NCBI GenBank assembly: GCA_900708905.1
Contig: CAADRB010000031.1
Location: 3,097,220-3,161,219 of the forward strand
Source of the DNA: Hymenolepis diminuta
Taxonomy: Eukaryota; Platyhelminthes; Cestoda; Cyclophyllidea; Hymenolepididae
DNA: 64,000 bases
Direction of reading: 5' to 3'
Part shown: in pieces, positions 27,893 to 40,368 of the stretch
Layout: every line of letters starts with the position of its first letter
How positions within the stretch are numbered: the stretch's first letter is position 1
Program-made: the position numbers and the translations under genes
Notes under the pieces: model-generated
Database searches by the model: none
What the model was told of the DNA's origin: nothing
The model's input: only the letters and a program-made list of their open reading frames with translations

Positions 27893-29419
27893 CTAGGTTT
27901 TGCTGCTGGAATTCCACATGACCATGTCTGCTTCAATTCTCAGTGGACGGCCAAGCGGTATAGGCAGATGACTCTTTTTCACCTTGCTTCGCCTGAAATG
28001 TTTTAGTGGTCTAATAAAGCCATAATCCGTAGCGTTCTTTGTCCTGTTTTTCCAGCAACACATTCCGTGCGCCATAATAACAAACAGTTGTCGACAATTT
28101 CGTCTAAAGCGCCTTCCTATTAACATGTAGATAAAGAAGTTAGAGGAGCAACCAACTAAGACGAGCAGAAGAGCAGCTGGATATGCATAGTAATACAAAT
28201 TGTCTGAAGTCACTAAAAGAACAGAATTTTTAGTACTGGCTGTTTTGCTGAGATCTCCTTGATACAATCCGTAAATCAAAGTTGCCATTTCAAATAGAAA
28301 ACAAACGGTCGTGGGCGTCTCACAGATTATGAAAACTGTCACAACTCCGACTAAAGTGAGCAAAATACTCTGGTTGTTTGAATTCGTATTTCTTTGTCTT
28401 GATTCCGGTGCCATATTTGATGTACCAACACCTTCCTTGTAGGTATTGCCTTGACACATCATTTCAACTTTATCGGAAAGCTCTTGTTCACCACTGTGAT
28501 TATTTTTCTCATCATGGGTTCTTCGGGATCGAAAAGATTCTTGGCATGGTAGATTTCTTGTCAATTCAGTTTTATCACCGTATGAAATACTGTTAAATGT
28601 ATTTGGAGAAGCATCTGAATAATACATGTTATTATATGCTGAATTATCCAAACTCAATTTGCTTGCGCCAACCCAATGTCCATGTGTATGGCGCTTGGTA
28701 AAACGACGAATTCTTAGAATAAGACCAAAGTTTAAGAAGACAAGAAGGCTCAATGGAATAACAAAGGAGCAGACTTGATCAAGAATCTGAACATAGGCCA
28801 GTTTGAACGTTGGATACCATGTCTCTGAACCAAATACAGGTTCTAATCTATAAGTTTCGCAAGCATTATTCCACTTTAGAACTCGGTAATCAAATATAAA
28901 ATTCGGAAGTTTAAATATTCCTGAAAGTATCACAATTATACGAAGACCTCGCTTTGTACGTCCAACAGAGCAAAGACGGGCAGCCTTCAGAGGCCATCGT
29001 ATGGCAACATAACGTTCCAGACTCAAAAATACAACTGTGTAAATTTCAATCATTTTTGTTGAATTGACCAAGTAGAATAGTGGAGTGTCAATGTATCGCA
29101 AATTTCCAAGCCATTCAATGTTATCTGATTCAAAGTAGTGAATAGCAATGTAGTAAATACTGTAGAAAATTATTATTAGAATATCCTCGATAGCAAGAGC
29201 TGTCAGAAGAATTTGCGTAGGACTTCGATTAGGAACACGGTAATTTAAGACAATTAGAGCAAGAATATTGGCTGGAATACCGAGGATAGCAATACTGAGA
29301 CTGACATGAGTTACTAGAAAATGAAGAAATCCGGAAACATAGAGAGGCCCACAGTAATCGGGCAATTCCGTAGCGTCTGTGAAATTCTGTATTGTAGGGA
29401 TGAAATCAGTAGATACCAT
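27893..29419 (-). CDS. FMRFamide-receptor-like class A neuropeptide GPCR
   Basis: This is a 508-residue seven-transmembrane receptor in one uninterrupted frame. Predicted helices lie at about residues 31-60, 69-95, 110-138, 158-178, 205-238, 350-383 and 402-433, followed by a basic helix 8. Visible class A landmarks are N51 (TM1), D79 in LAIED (TM2), E135-R136-Y137 (DRY position) followed by VAIRWPLKAA, P222 in TM5, F363-x-x-C366-x-x-P369 in TM6, and SSNFFIY at 425-431 in place of NPxxY. A KLPNFIF stretch in TM4 and the SSNF/GRRFR end are typical of FMRFamide-type peptide receptors. N12 is a glycosylation site (NFT). C442, C454 and C455 could be palmitoylated. The third cytoplasmic loop is long, about 239-349, and rich in Ser and Asn. 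The aligned TM3 disulphide position is Asp111, although Cys187 is present in loop 2. ATG at 29419 is the first in frame after a stop at 29453-29455. Family role (known): plasma-membrane peptide sensing through G proteins. The ligand is unknown. A small upstream non-coding exon cannot be excluded. Confidence 0.93.
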   Translation of the reverse strand: MVSTDFIPTIQNFTDATELPDYCGPLYVSGFLHFLVTHVSLSIAILGIPANILALIVLNYRVPNRSPTQILLTALAIEDILIIIFYSIYYIAIHYFESDNIEWLGNLRYIDTPLFYLVNSTKMIEIYTVVFLSLERYVAIRWPLKAARLCSVGRTKRGLRIIVILSGIFKLPNFIFDYRVLKWNNACETYRLEPVFGSETWYPTFKLAYVQILDQVCSFVIPLSLLVFLNFGLILRIRRFTKRHTHGHWVGASKLSLDNSAYNNMYYSDASPNTFNSISYGDKTELTRNLPCQESFRSRRTHDEKNNHSGEQELSDKVEMMCQGNTYKEGVGTSNMAPESRQRNTNSNNQSILLTLVGVVTVFIICETPTTVCFLFEMATLIYGLYQGDLSKTASTKNSVLLVTSDNLYYYAYPAALLLVLVGCSSNFFIYMLIGRRFRRNCRQLFVIMAHGMCCWKNRTKNATDYGFIRPLKHFRRSKVKKSHLPIPLGRPLRIEADMVMWNSSSKT

Positions 29420-29521
29420 TATTATTTTTTCACAAGCTAATGGTAATTTTCTTTACAAACGGTCTTTTAAGTAGGAGGGCCAGGTGGACTTAGTGATAAT
29501 CTGTCATATTGAACCAAGTAT

Positions 29522-29617
29522 ATTGGTTTTGCCTCTCAAGCATAGGCTCTCTCTTGGTTGGCCAATAATACAACTGTAGTGTTTGTTAAAACGGCTGGCC
29601 AATACAATTCGGCCAAT
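29522..29617 (-). promoter_or_regulatory. CCAAT-box cluster upstream of the receptor gene
   Basis: Three copies of GGCCAAT on the plus strand start at 29570, 29597 and 29611, and an ATTGG lies at 29522. They sit about 100-200 bp upstream of the receptor ATG. NF-Y-type factors bind such boxes in either orientation, so this could be the proximal promoter. A TTAAAA stretch on the gene strand near 29463-29472 is a weak TATA candidate. Seen: the motif copies. Inferred: promoter function. Confidence 0.4.
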
Positions 29618-29871
29618 CCAAATCAAATAAACAAACTTTATTGTGTGCATTAGGAATATGAGATGAAGAATTTGATTTTTAAAAATGTTTTCTGATTAAA
29701 ATTTACATTTTGCATTTCTAATCGAAATCGATATCAGATGGTTTATTCTATTAATAAACGAAAAATTAAACTTCTAATAATAACCTTTAACTGTATTTAA
29801 ATTTTTTATCATATATTAGGAAAAGTATTTATCACCTTTGTGGTAAATATTGAACATTTTATTAGTAATAT

Positions 29872-29886
29872 TATATATATATATAT
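29872..29886. repeat. (TA)n microsatellite
   Basis: About seven TA units, some 450 bp upstream of the receptor start. Confidence 0.85.
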
Positions 29887-32800
29887 GCATCGTAAATATT
29901 TTTTATAAATGCATATTATATATAATGGTTATAATGAAATGATCACAAAATTGTAAATTTATAAAATTAAACTTAGTAACACCTTAACATCTCGTAAAAT
30001 ATATGGGATACAAAACATGTGATTTCGTTTCAGCAATTGAAATTATCAATTTTTAAAGAGAATTAGAGCATCATCTATTATAAAAGTATAGAAACAAATA
30101 AATATAATAAGATATCAATTAGTTAAACGTAAAAATAGTTAAATCAAAAGTGAAAGAAACTGCTAACCAAGCGGAAAGTAATTTAATTATTCTAAATCAA
30201 GTGAATAGAAGAAATTGAAATGAGCTTCTAAGAACTATGATGATTCAAAAATACGCTTTTCGACTTCCCGTTGATCTGAGAATTAAAATCATCGCCCATG
30301 TTTGAGGGCAATTACATAAATTATATGAAATAACACATCCAAATCATTTGTTATTATAAACTGGAGCTCCTTTGACGATAAAAAATATTCAAAAATGAAC
30401 ACTTTAAATTACGATTAAATTAAAACATTAATTTAATTTTGTAATTAAATATTGTACAGGCATGTTTTAATCTATTTCACATGTTTTACTACGACTAGTA
30501 TTAAGTTACCATTTGCACCTATAGTTAAACTCATTAATAATAATGAATTTAATATTTTTAAAAGCAGAAAACTAAATTTCATGTTCTTCACAAAGAGCAA
30601 ATATTTAAGTTTAGTAAAATGAGCAGTATGGGTTGTCTTTTAACAAAATCAACCAGAACTGTTTACCGTTTTAATTGCATTTGCACGAAGATCGGCCTTT
30701 ACGAAAAACTCAAAGAAGAAAAATTAAAAGTTAGGGGATTGTGTTCAATTTCCACGTCTTAAAAGGACTAAAGTTTAAACTTTCTTGTTTGAAACGTCTG
30801 CTGGATAAGATAGCTTGAACTAATTTAAAATTAATTTTCAAAACTAGCACTTTTAGGTGATTTTAGTCCGCATTCGACTGGATAAATTTTCCTCGGATTA
30901 AACCTGCTTTCTGTTAACTCCCAATCAGTTATCTCCATAACGCGGCTAACTCTGCATCTAATCTCGCCCTCCCCACTATCGTGCTCGCTTTGATCACCTT
31001 TCGAGGACCCGAGGACCTACGTTCGTAACGAATTATATATTTTTCTTATTTGTAAACATACACCGCATCTGTTACCAGCACTCTATCCGTCTGATTCTTG
31101 GTCCTTTTTCCAACTAACTCTGCTCACCACTGTTTTACCTTTTCTCTATCATGTTGCCGTAGTGACAATGGGTGAAAGATGAAAGGTGTAGGTGGCGGAA
31201 TATCAGGTGACCAAGGTCAGATGACATTATTTAACAATGTGAATTCAATATTTAATTAAAAATTGTCGATGTAATATATTTTCGTCTTCTATGTAATCAG
31301 CAAGTTTCGTGCAAAATTTTATTGAAACAAAACAATAAATTAATAGATAAAAACAAAATCAGAAACGTAATTGCGTGCATGCATTCCCATCAGGTATGAT
31401 TTATAATTATGCAGTTTTGCAATACTTGCGCGGTAAAGCAGAAAAATGAAATTGAATTTACACATTTGTTCTACAGAAAACGTTTATCAAGGATCTATCG
31501 TATTAACTGTTTGATATTTTGGGCTCATTTGATTTCAGTTTACATTGAAATATTTTGAAGAAAGCAAATGATAGAAAGTGTTTAAACAATCATGTTAACT
31601 ACTTGTATATGCTGCTAATTAACAGAATCTCCACTTATTTTCTAGTAAACCGAGATCAATTTTTCTACACACCTCTCCAGATTGTTAATTCATCATTTAA
31701 GCTCTATAAAAGTTCATGCGAAAGTTTAACTTTACTATTATGAGGCAGTTGATAGCCGGTAGAACACCTCGATTCCTACTTCTGATGTAATCAATAAATA
31801 ATTCATATGCAAATTTCCAACGATATGCAATAAAATTGTGAAAGTTTAAGATAAAATGTATCTATTTTTATTCATTTTTTTCTTAGCACATTAGGATAAC
31901 TTTGGAATATTCATCAAATAATTGTTGACAGTTACTCTATTGGGCAATCCGTATCGTATTACGTGTTAAACTCGCTTTGAGACACAGTGACTTCAAATGT
32001 GTCCAGTTTGTCTATCTAATCAGTTGTAATTGACATAATATAAAAATATGACACAATTTGAACACTACTTGATATGTTCTCTCGAAACTCTCCCACTCAA
32101 ATGCGTTATAACAATTACCAGACATTATCACATGTTTAAGGCTAAAGAGTAAAAATATAATAGCATAAGTTTCAAATTAAATAGTCTTTTTATATTAACG
32201 TTAATGTAATTTACTAGAAAATGTTATTTCTTATAGGTTTATTGTTTAGTAATGCTCGTTCGATGATAGGATCACTATTTAGTGTAATAATTATAAATAA
32301 CTCTTAAACGTGATTTCACTTTTACTGGACACAGTTCATGAAACCCTGATAACTTCAAATTTTAGCCATTTCATCTCTGCTATGTTGATACTGTAAGCTG
32401 TTGAATATTAAATAAGATCATTTGTCCTTTAAGTTATTGAAAGAAAAAATGAAAATGACAAGACCCATCGTTAAGATTAAAAGCTACTCAATGAGCATCA
32501 AATCACAGGCAAGAATTTGCTGCAATCTGAGGATCGAATTATGAATCTGAATTATGTAACGTAAAATACCCATTTATTTGATATCATGCAATCCGAATCC
32601 GAAATTACAAATTACAAAGTTGTTCAATATTACTCTTGATAATAACAGTATTCCGTTTTTCAAGAATATATTAAATTAAAGATTGCATTTGATATTAAGC
32701 CACTGGTCCAATGACTTATCGAATAATTGCAGGATAAATTTCTTCCTCACTACATAATACAGCAAGTTTATAAGTTTTAAACTACTTTAAATGATTTGAG

Positions 32801-35800
32801 GGAAAATTATTATTGCCATCATTTAACGCAAAATCGATGCAAATAAATTGGCCATTTATGGAACGCGTTTGATAATCCATTTCATTATTTAATCAGATTT
32901 AATTAATTAGATATATTAATCGGCGTAACCTCGATAAGTCATTAAATTTTACGGCAGAAAATTAAAGTTACTTTACAGTAGTAAAAATTTCTCATTCCCA
33001 AGTTCACCAAGTTAATGGTTTAAAATAAAAAATTTTTCTTAAAGTAATATTTTTTTTAGTTATTATATATTACGAAGGACATGTGACGATTAGTTAAATT
33101 TAGTTCAGTTTGAGAATTTAATTAGAAACATTAAAGACGTAAAATTCAACTTCCACTTTTTGTTCATTGCGGCAAATATATGACGTTTTTCAAAGCTGCA
33201 ATCAGAAAATGATGAAACACCTCATCGCCACAAGACGACGTATTTAATTCACTAAGGCAACTCTACATGCTAGTAATTAATCATCTAATGAATTTCACAT
33301 TGACATTTCCGAAATTTATTCACGAAAAGTTAGAAAATTTTTCCTCACATTAGAATTGATTCAAGCTGTCCATTTGTAGTTTTGAATGTTTATATATAAA
33401 TTGCATATCATAGATAAAATTTTTTTAAAAATATTTATAGATAGTTTGGACCAAGTAGTTTAGAGCAGTAGATGTAAAAAGAAGGCAAAATAAGATCATT
33501 TTTTGTCCGAAGACATGTTGATATCATTTTTATCCTAAAACAATTTGACATGTTACAGTAACTGATTCGTTTGATATCGAATTTAAAATACCTGAATAGG
33601 TGGTGGATCTATAAACGTCGATTGGATTTCATTTTTTTCTCACAAACCATGTCTTATTTGCTTGATACCAGACAAGAGTCTACATTTCAAATTGCCGTTT
33701 TTTAAAGATCGAGTGTTGGCAAAATCATATCTTCGTATTGATGGGCATTTGGCTAAAATAAACACCTTTGGTACTAGAATATCTTAACTAAAACCTACAA
33801 ATAGTGAAAAATATTATTATTCAGAATTTTAAGGCGTGTAATTTATTAGTGTGTGTCTTGCCATGTTCTTTTACAAAAAATTACATTCTATTGGCGGGAG
33901 CTAGTCACTAATTTGTCAAAATGGCTCAATCTATGAATGTCCCAAATGGAAATAAATTGCGAATAACATGGTATGTATGTATTCACTAGATTTTAAATAA
34001 TTTAGATGTCATAACTTATTACTCGGAACATCAAATTTAATCATTTTCACTGACAATTTAACTAATAACAGTAGCAGAAATACGGGGGTTTGAAAAATAA
34101 GAGAGGTAAACAATAGATATTAAAATTTTTACCCTCAGAAGCCTAAGTTAAAAATCTCTGCATGTTTCCTTAGTTAAAAAAACGGAAGAGAAGGTGAAGA
34201 TAGGCATTAATTAAGCATTCTGAAAGAAATTCTACAAACTTCACGCAATTTGCCTATATGTTTCCCATAAAATGGTTCCATAGCTAAAATTCTGAAACAT
34301 AAACGAAGAAACGGATCGGAAATCACTAGAAAGAAAAGAGACAGCAAAATAATTCCTCTTTTTGCCTTCTGTTTTAGACTTTATTGTCTGCGTTCACAAT
34401 ATATTTTGCCTAAAATAAAGAAGCCAAAGTTTACTTACACTTTTGCCTGCCTTTTAATTCTATTCAGTTTATAATCTCTCTCAAATGGTTCGGTCCTGTT
34501 TATTCTGCTACTTATTCATGATTATTTAAAATTGAATCATTTTTTTTACTTAGCTATAATAAGAAGGAAGTGAAGTACATAGGATATGGTAAAGAGGAGC
34601 CCTTAACAATTTGAGGGATAATTGCACGAGTCTTTGAATGATTAAACTCATTCGAGATTGAAAAATCTATTGTCAGTTGTCGCTTAAAGAATCAAAAGTA
34701 ACTGATTCGCTGTTTAGTTAGTTTAATAACATTTCAGGCTGCGCAGACTTCTACTTAGCTTTATTTTCCAAAAGATAATTTAAATATACAAGCGATTCTA
34801 CATTGATATAATATGATATGATTAGAATAAGACTTTACTTAAATCCTAGCTTTGCTCGGGAGTGCAAGTAAATCATAATAAGAGTCTTCGTAAATTTAAA
34901 TATAAGAGAGGCGCCACATTTTTCAAACTTTGCGAATTTCATTATCAGTTGAGCTTTAAACGACATAGGCGGGAAACGGAAAAGCTATCGATCGTACACC
35001 GCTTCTGTGCTCAAACGTTCATCAAATCATTTTCAAATCCAAACTCAAGTAAACAGAAGATCCTCAAGTATTTCTTAATACTCCCGCTCTCTAAAATTTA
35101 AATGCATAAGCCACATTCTTAGCTTTTAGAAATGCTGATTTCGTAGTCAGAAATTTAGAGCCAAAATTTCCACCCCCCATAATAGATTTTATATTGAAAT
35201 ATAAAAATGCCCATACCAACAACTAACTTTAATATAATTTTTATCAAATGGGTTAACGATAACTCGTCATCCATCGTAATTGTATCTGCTTTCATGCACA
35301 TTTTGGTACAGAGATTTATAAAAAAATGATTTTATGATTTAATCACATATGTCTGATTCATCTGAATATGCAAATTAAGGCTTCATGTGTGGTAAGCAAG
35401 AAAATGTGCACATTTGATCATTTGCTCAGCAAAAATGCTAAAAGGATCTTTTTAATATACTTTTTAGAATATCAAAATTGCGCGAGTGGAATGTTTTGAC
35501 TTTTTCTTTCACAGATTTTGGTTTGCCAGTTTAATTATGAATCCAAGAAGCGTTCAGTATTCTTTGAATATGTTAAATTAATAGCATTGTAGAACATTTT
35601 CGCATGCTTTTAGCTCGACTTATTTAATGGAATGAAAAGTGAAAAGTGAAAATTCAGTTAAACTACTTAAGTATTACAGAGAGTCATATGCGCAGCCTAT
35701 CTTCGGCTAAGTACCAGATCATTGCATCATTTATATCTAAACCAGAACACAAATATTTATGCAAACGTTAAGCAATTGAAACACAACAACTTGTTCTTGT

Positions 35801-37219
35801 CCCTTGTCACAACAACTCATGGGCGCAAACTTGCGTGACTCCATTTGCAAACGTAATGTGGCGTCGCACAAAAAGTACACCCTTTTTGGCTAAACATGTT
35901 TTAAGTAGCAATAACTAGGTGTTAAGCTCAGATTACATGAACTTGCCATTAAGTCTAGTCTTCCGATTAAGAGGTTCACAGTTCCTTCTTTGCGACCTTC
36001 GATTCATTATCTTTTCCTTTTTGTAAAATGGAGACATTATTCAAACTTTAGTTCACATTGCAAACAATGTAATCTGAAATTGACTGCAATGAATTACTGT
36101 TGGAGATAAGAGCTAAACTAACGGTTACTGCTTACAGCAGAAAACCATTTCTTAGAGATCAAGAATGGTGATTCGAGGGTAAAGCAGAATCTCTTAACCA
36201 ACAAGGACTAAAATCAAGAACGATAATGAAAACAAACGAGTCGAAGAAAAAAGTGAAGATAGAGAGAGCACTGAAACCGAGCGTTTGCACCACAAGTCCT
36301 GTACCGAATTGTGCGGGCAAAAAACTGATTTACGAAAGAGGCGAGTGTAAATGGCTAATCAGCATTATACATCTGTAGTGATTGAATGAATTTCAAGTAA
36401 ACGCTTAAACATAAAAATGTTTTCCAACAAAAGGGTTTAAATTTATGTTATTAAAAACTTGCGAATAAAATGTAGGGGAAATCGCTCAAAAACTTTTATA
36501 CCGACTGGAGTTTGAATTGCTTTATAAATGATCTGCATTTCTTTCTGTAAGAGTTCGACTTCCTGAACTATAGATTGAGCTGAGCTACTTTTCACTTAAC
36601 AATAAAACCCCAGAAAAAAAGAAAAAGTGTACAGGGTACTTGTTATTCTTTACTTGAGAATATAAGAATTTGCACATTTGAAGAAGGGATGAAAGATGGT
36701 TGAATTCAAACAAGAAATGTGTTCCTTCGGGAAATCAATAACCCTATTTGGGCTAAGGCTCATGTCCGTACATGTTTAATGTGAACTATTAAACTGAAAG
36801 GTAGATGAACAAATTATCCAGACGAGATGTTGACAAACAAAGTTCGAAGCCGTAGAATTGCTATTTTGTCTCGAAGTAACCATTTCCCACAGGTGATCTT
36901 CCATTAGTCAGGATAAGAACTGTTATGCGTCCAAGGGTAATATTGCCCTCTTTCTCCTCGAAAAAAATAACAAAATACCTAACGCAAACTTTAGTTCGTT
37001 TATAGTCATATTTAAGATAATGTGGTGTCTTGGAGCGTCTACTCTTCAGGGTGAGTTAAATGCAGCTTAGGGTTATCCGGTTTGTCTATAGATCATAGCG
37101 GCAGAAATTAAGCCTCCAATGATTGCAGCAGTGTAGAAGAGCCTTAAAAGAATAGTGAAATATTCTTTTCATTAAAGAGCCTGAAAGTATTAGACCTTGC
37201 ACTATTTTTAGTGATCAAA

Positions 37220-37235
37220 ATATATATATATATAT
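37220..37235. repeat. (AT)n microsatellite
   Basis: Eight alternating AT units. Confidence 0.85.
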
Positions 37236-38391
37236 TTGTTTTAAACTGCCATATTTTAGTTACTGAATAAAATTTATTGGTTCCACACTGATGAAATGTT
37301 CCGGAAAGTGTAATCAACTCTGTCGTTCTTTAATTGTTTCATGAGCCCTGTTAGACATGTCTTCTTGTCGTAAATAATGTAGCCTATCAAGTGCAAGAAC
37401 TTTAAATGCCACCAACTGAGGGATTAGCATTTTAAATCATCTGGCTCAACAGGAAGTAGACATGAAGATTAATGATCATCCAAAGAAGCAATCAAATTAT
37501 ACACAATAATAAATGAAAGCCCATTTAAAGTGCTGATTTAATAAACTTAGTTCCTGATATATGAAATAGGAACCCCGGGATTTGCAGAAGCTTGCTGTTT
37601 GTGCTGTCGAAATGGGTTTGCAAAGTATTGGGATATCACTCCCCAGTATGCAGGGAAAGTTACAACTCTTCAAGACCGAGAGTAAATAATTAAGAAGTGT
37701 TGGAGATTTGTCATTGGGTCAAGAGTTAATTATGTCCGGAATCCAGTTGCCTGGACATTACAAGCATATATACACTTCGCCCTAGCATTTTTTTACTGAA
37801 TTGTGCACTGAGATTCGTTGTCTTGCAGCTAGAGGTCACTATCTTTGTGTTGAGAAATATCCTGTTGACATGCATGTATTCATGAGACCAGTGGAATCCA
37901 ACCTCGGTTTCGAATATTATCTATTTTCCAGACAAGACCAACAGCAAAATTTATAAATAACATTGAAGAAGTAATGGCTTAAATCCGTGTACTTACCTGA
38001 GATAGCAGGCATTTAAAATTGGTACTTTTTATTGTGTCCATCTTGGCCTCTTGCACTCTCGATGTAACCTATAATAGGTGAACGGAAAATTTATGGCTCT
38101 CCGTCATTCACGTTCATTTATTTGTCCAATCGGTTTATTCCTCGTTTTAAACCTCCTAAAAATATTATACATACCTATTTAAAATGGAACTTTTATAAAG
38201 TGTTGGGTCCTAGCGCAGTACGCCATATTTTAAAAATTGGTGATTGAACAGATTTGTAAAATGCCCTGTTAGGACATTTTGTTTAAAAATGTATTTTAAT
38301 ATGAATGTGTAATAATATATCACCTTTTGCTTCTCAGAAACAGGTATTTTTAAATTAAACTTGCAGCTTGCTGTCTGGTATTGGCCACTAG

Positions 38392-38646
38392 CTACTCTGC
38401 AGTTTATCTGCTTTCTTTATACACCAATCTTCACAACGGAAAATGAAAGAGAGAGAAGATAGGAGAAGAAAAATAAGTCTTAGGTTGCCAAACTTAGTGT
38501 ATACAAATTCAGAGGGAAGTTCGAGTTTAAATCACAGAGTTAAACACTCCATGTTCTGTAGTGGGCGCCTAGAAACATACTTCGGAGGTCAAAATTGTTG
38601 CTGTCCGCGTCATAGAGATAACTGTTTTAATTTGGCAGAATATGAG
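38392..38646 (+). CDS. Candidate cysteine-rich exon, somatomedin-B-like (partial)
   Basis: A plus-strand frame is open from 38392 to 38721 (110 codons), unusually long for this background. Its second half contains FCSGRLETYFGGQNCCCPRH followed by RDNCFN. The CxxR....CC.xRxDxC arrangement recalls the first half of somatomedin-B-like domains in secreted matrix proteins. A good donor, GAG|GTAATT, follows codon 38644-38646 and would end the exon directly after NLAEYE. Possible acceptors are ATTCAG before 38513 or CTGCAG further upstream. In the shorter case the exon is 134 nt. The matching second half (CFCD...DCC) was not found downstream within several kilobases, so the gene model is incomplete. 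It could also be a chance frame; the family assignment is inference from cysteine spacing alone. Confidence 0.33.
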
Positions 38647-40368
38647 GTAATTTTACTAGCAAATAGCATACAAATTACAATGCTACAAATGGTAATAAAG
38701 CAACAATTTTACAATTTTTAATTATGGGGGAGGATTTAAAAGTGCAAAACAGAAAAATACTCAAATAATTTTTTAAACGGTTGTGGGATCAAATATAAGT
38801 AAACAATAAAGTCAAGACATCAAGAGTCATACTTTGTTATTGGGATATAATTCAATTGATCATATCTAAATTTATTAAAGTTAAATTTTCATATGGTAGC
38901 TGAGGTTCCGGTTGAGCTAAACATGGCAAAATCCCGCCAACATAGCCACCTTAGAAACCAGAGAAATGATTTTTTTATTTTAGAAATTCCGTATAAAACG
39001 AATGATTTTCTATAAAAAATAATGAGAAGCCAATAGGCAAGTAAGAAGGAGCAGAAAGAGGAATTGGCAAGGAGGTTTTGAGAAACCAACAAAACAAGAT
39101 ACACATAGAAGTCTTAACATTTTGCGCCCTTGGTATAGTACAGCGTGATTATAGAATGAAAAAAACTATGAGTCATTTCGCGTGTGTGTACTCCATCTGT
39201 GACCCTCAGGTCCAGTTGGCTATTGGATCCTTATTCATGTCACTCCGATTCATTTATTTTATCTTGCAGTTATCAATATTTGGGTGACACAAGCAATATG
39301 TTTTAGACTTCAAATATAAAACTGTTACTATTTTCAATAATAAAAATTCTCAAAATTTGTTGCAGCGGTATATTTCAGCCAGAATGACAGAAAATGTCTC
39401 CCTCAAATTCTAAAGTCAAAAGTCAAGCAGTCTGCCACAAATCATGCGTAAAACATTCCCACAAAATGGAAATTAAGAGTTATAAGATACAAAAGAAATT
39501 ATCGAGCCATTTAATCTTAATTATGTGATGTGAAGATGTCAAAATATTTTGCTGAGAGTCAACAGGGATGAAGTTGTAAATTAATTATCAAGAATAATTT
39601 TATGCGATATTTCTGAATACCATTAACTTATGTCAATATATGCAGTTGTATTCAAAAAAAAACTTCATCGTTTACATCCTAAAATAAATGTAAAATGTGT
39701 AAATTAAATAATCAAGTGATTTTAATTTCATGTTTGTAGCACTAGGTCTTCTAAGCGTAATGTGAACTGCTTTTTTAGAAGGCAGGTAGCACTTAAGATT
39801 TCATACTAGAGGAGCAGATTATATCGGCTTGGCGATGCAGTCTTGACCTGTGAGGAATATCTTAACCCAGCTGAATTTTTCAATGCCAACAAGAGATCAC
39901 GAAGATCACGTAAAAAACGTAGGTGAGTTATATCACAATCCCATTATAGGTGAAACTTTTGCAACATGATGCCGTAATATTTATGAAAATAGCATGGCAG
40001 ATCTTTCCCCAGCCACCCAATTTACCATGCTGTTTCGTAATTTCAGTAGAAACGAATGCGAAGATATACTTAACATTTCTTCAGTCGATGGTTCCTAACG
40101 ATCTAAATTATGAAAAGATAACAACGCAACTCTTTTAAAAAGAAACTATGAATGTTTTGATGTAGCCATGAGTGAAGATAAGGTATTCACCGTTATATAG
40201 ATATTGTTAGCCGATTTTGAGCAAATTCGGATTTGGTTCTCTCAAAAAAGACCAGTTTAGATGCCTCAATTTCAAAATTCGTCTTCAATCACAGTGCTAA
40301 GTTGAGATTTGACTCTGACTTCCAATTACTGTAGACGAAGAACCAGTGCACAATCTTGGTGATGATAA

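Larger units (their letters stand above)
29618..38391. other. Stretch upstream of the receptor without a supported gene
   Basis: Mostly AT-rich non-coding DNA. A CG-richer patch at about 30950-31200 holds an 8-bp tandem (CGAGGACC twice) and an abrupt change from pyrimidine- to purine-rich. The 79-codon frame at 34862-35101 is basic but unrecognised and ends without a clear splice site. Confidence 0.55.

Noticed and set aside
28378..28596. 72-codon plus-strand frame inside the receptor gene
   Set aside because: It is the antisense shadow of the receptor's third loop.
40200..40250. Peptide QIRIWFSQKR resembling a homeodomain recognition helix
   Set aside because: It is followed by a stop after a few residues, and no helix 1 or 2 precedes it, so it is a chance match.
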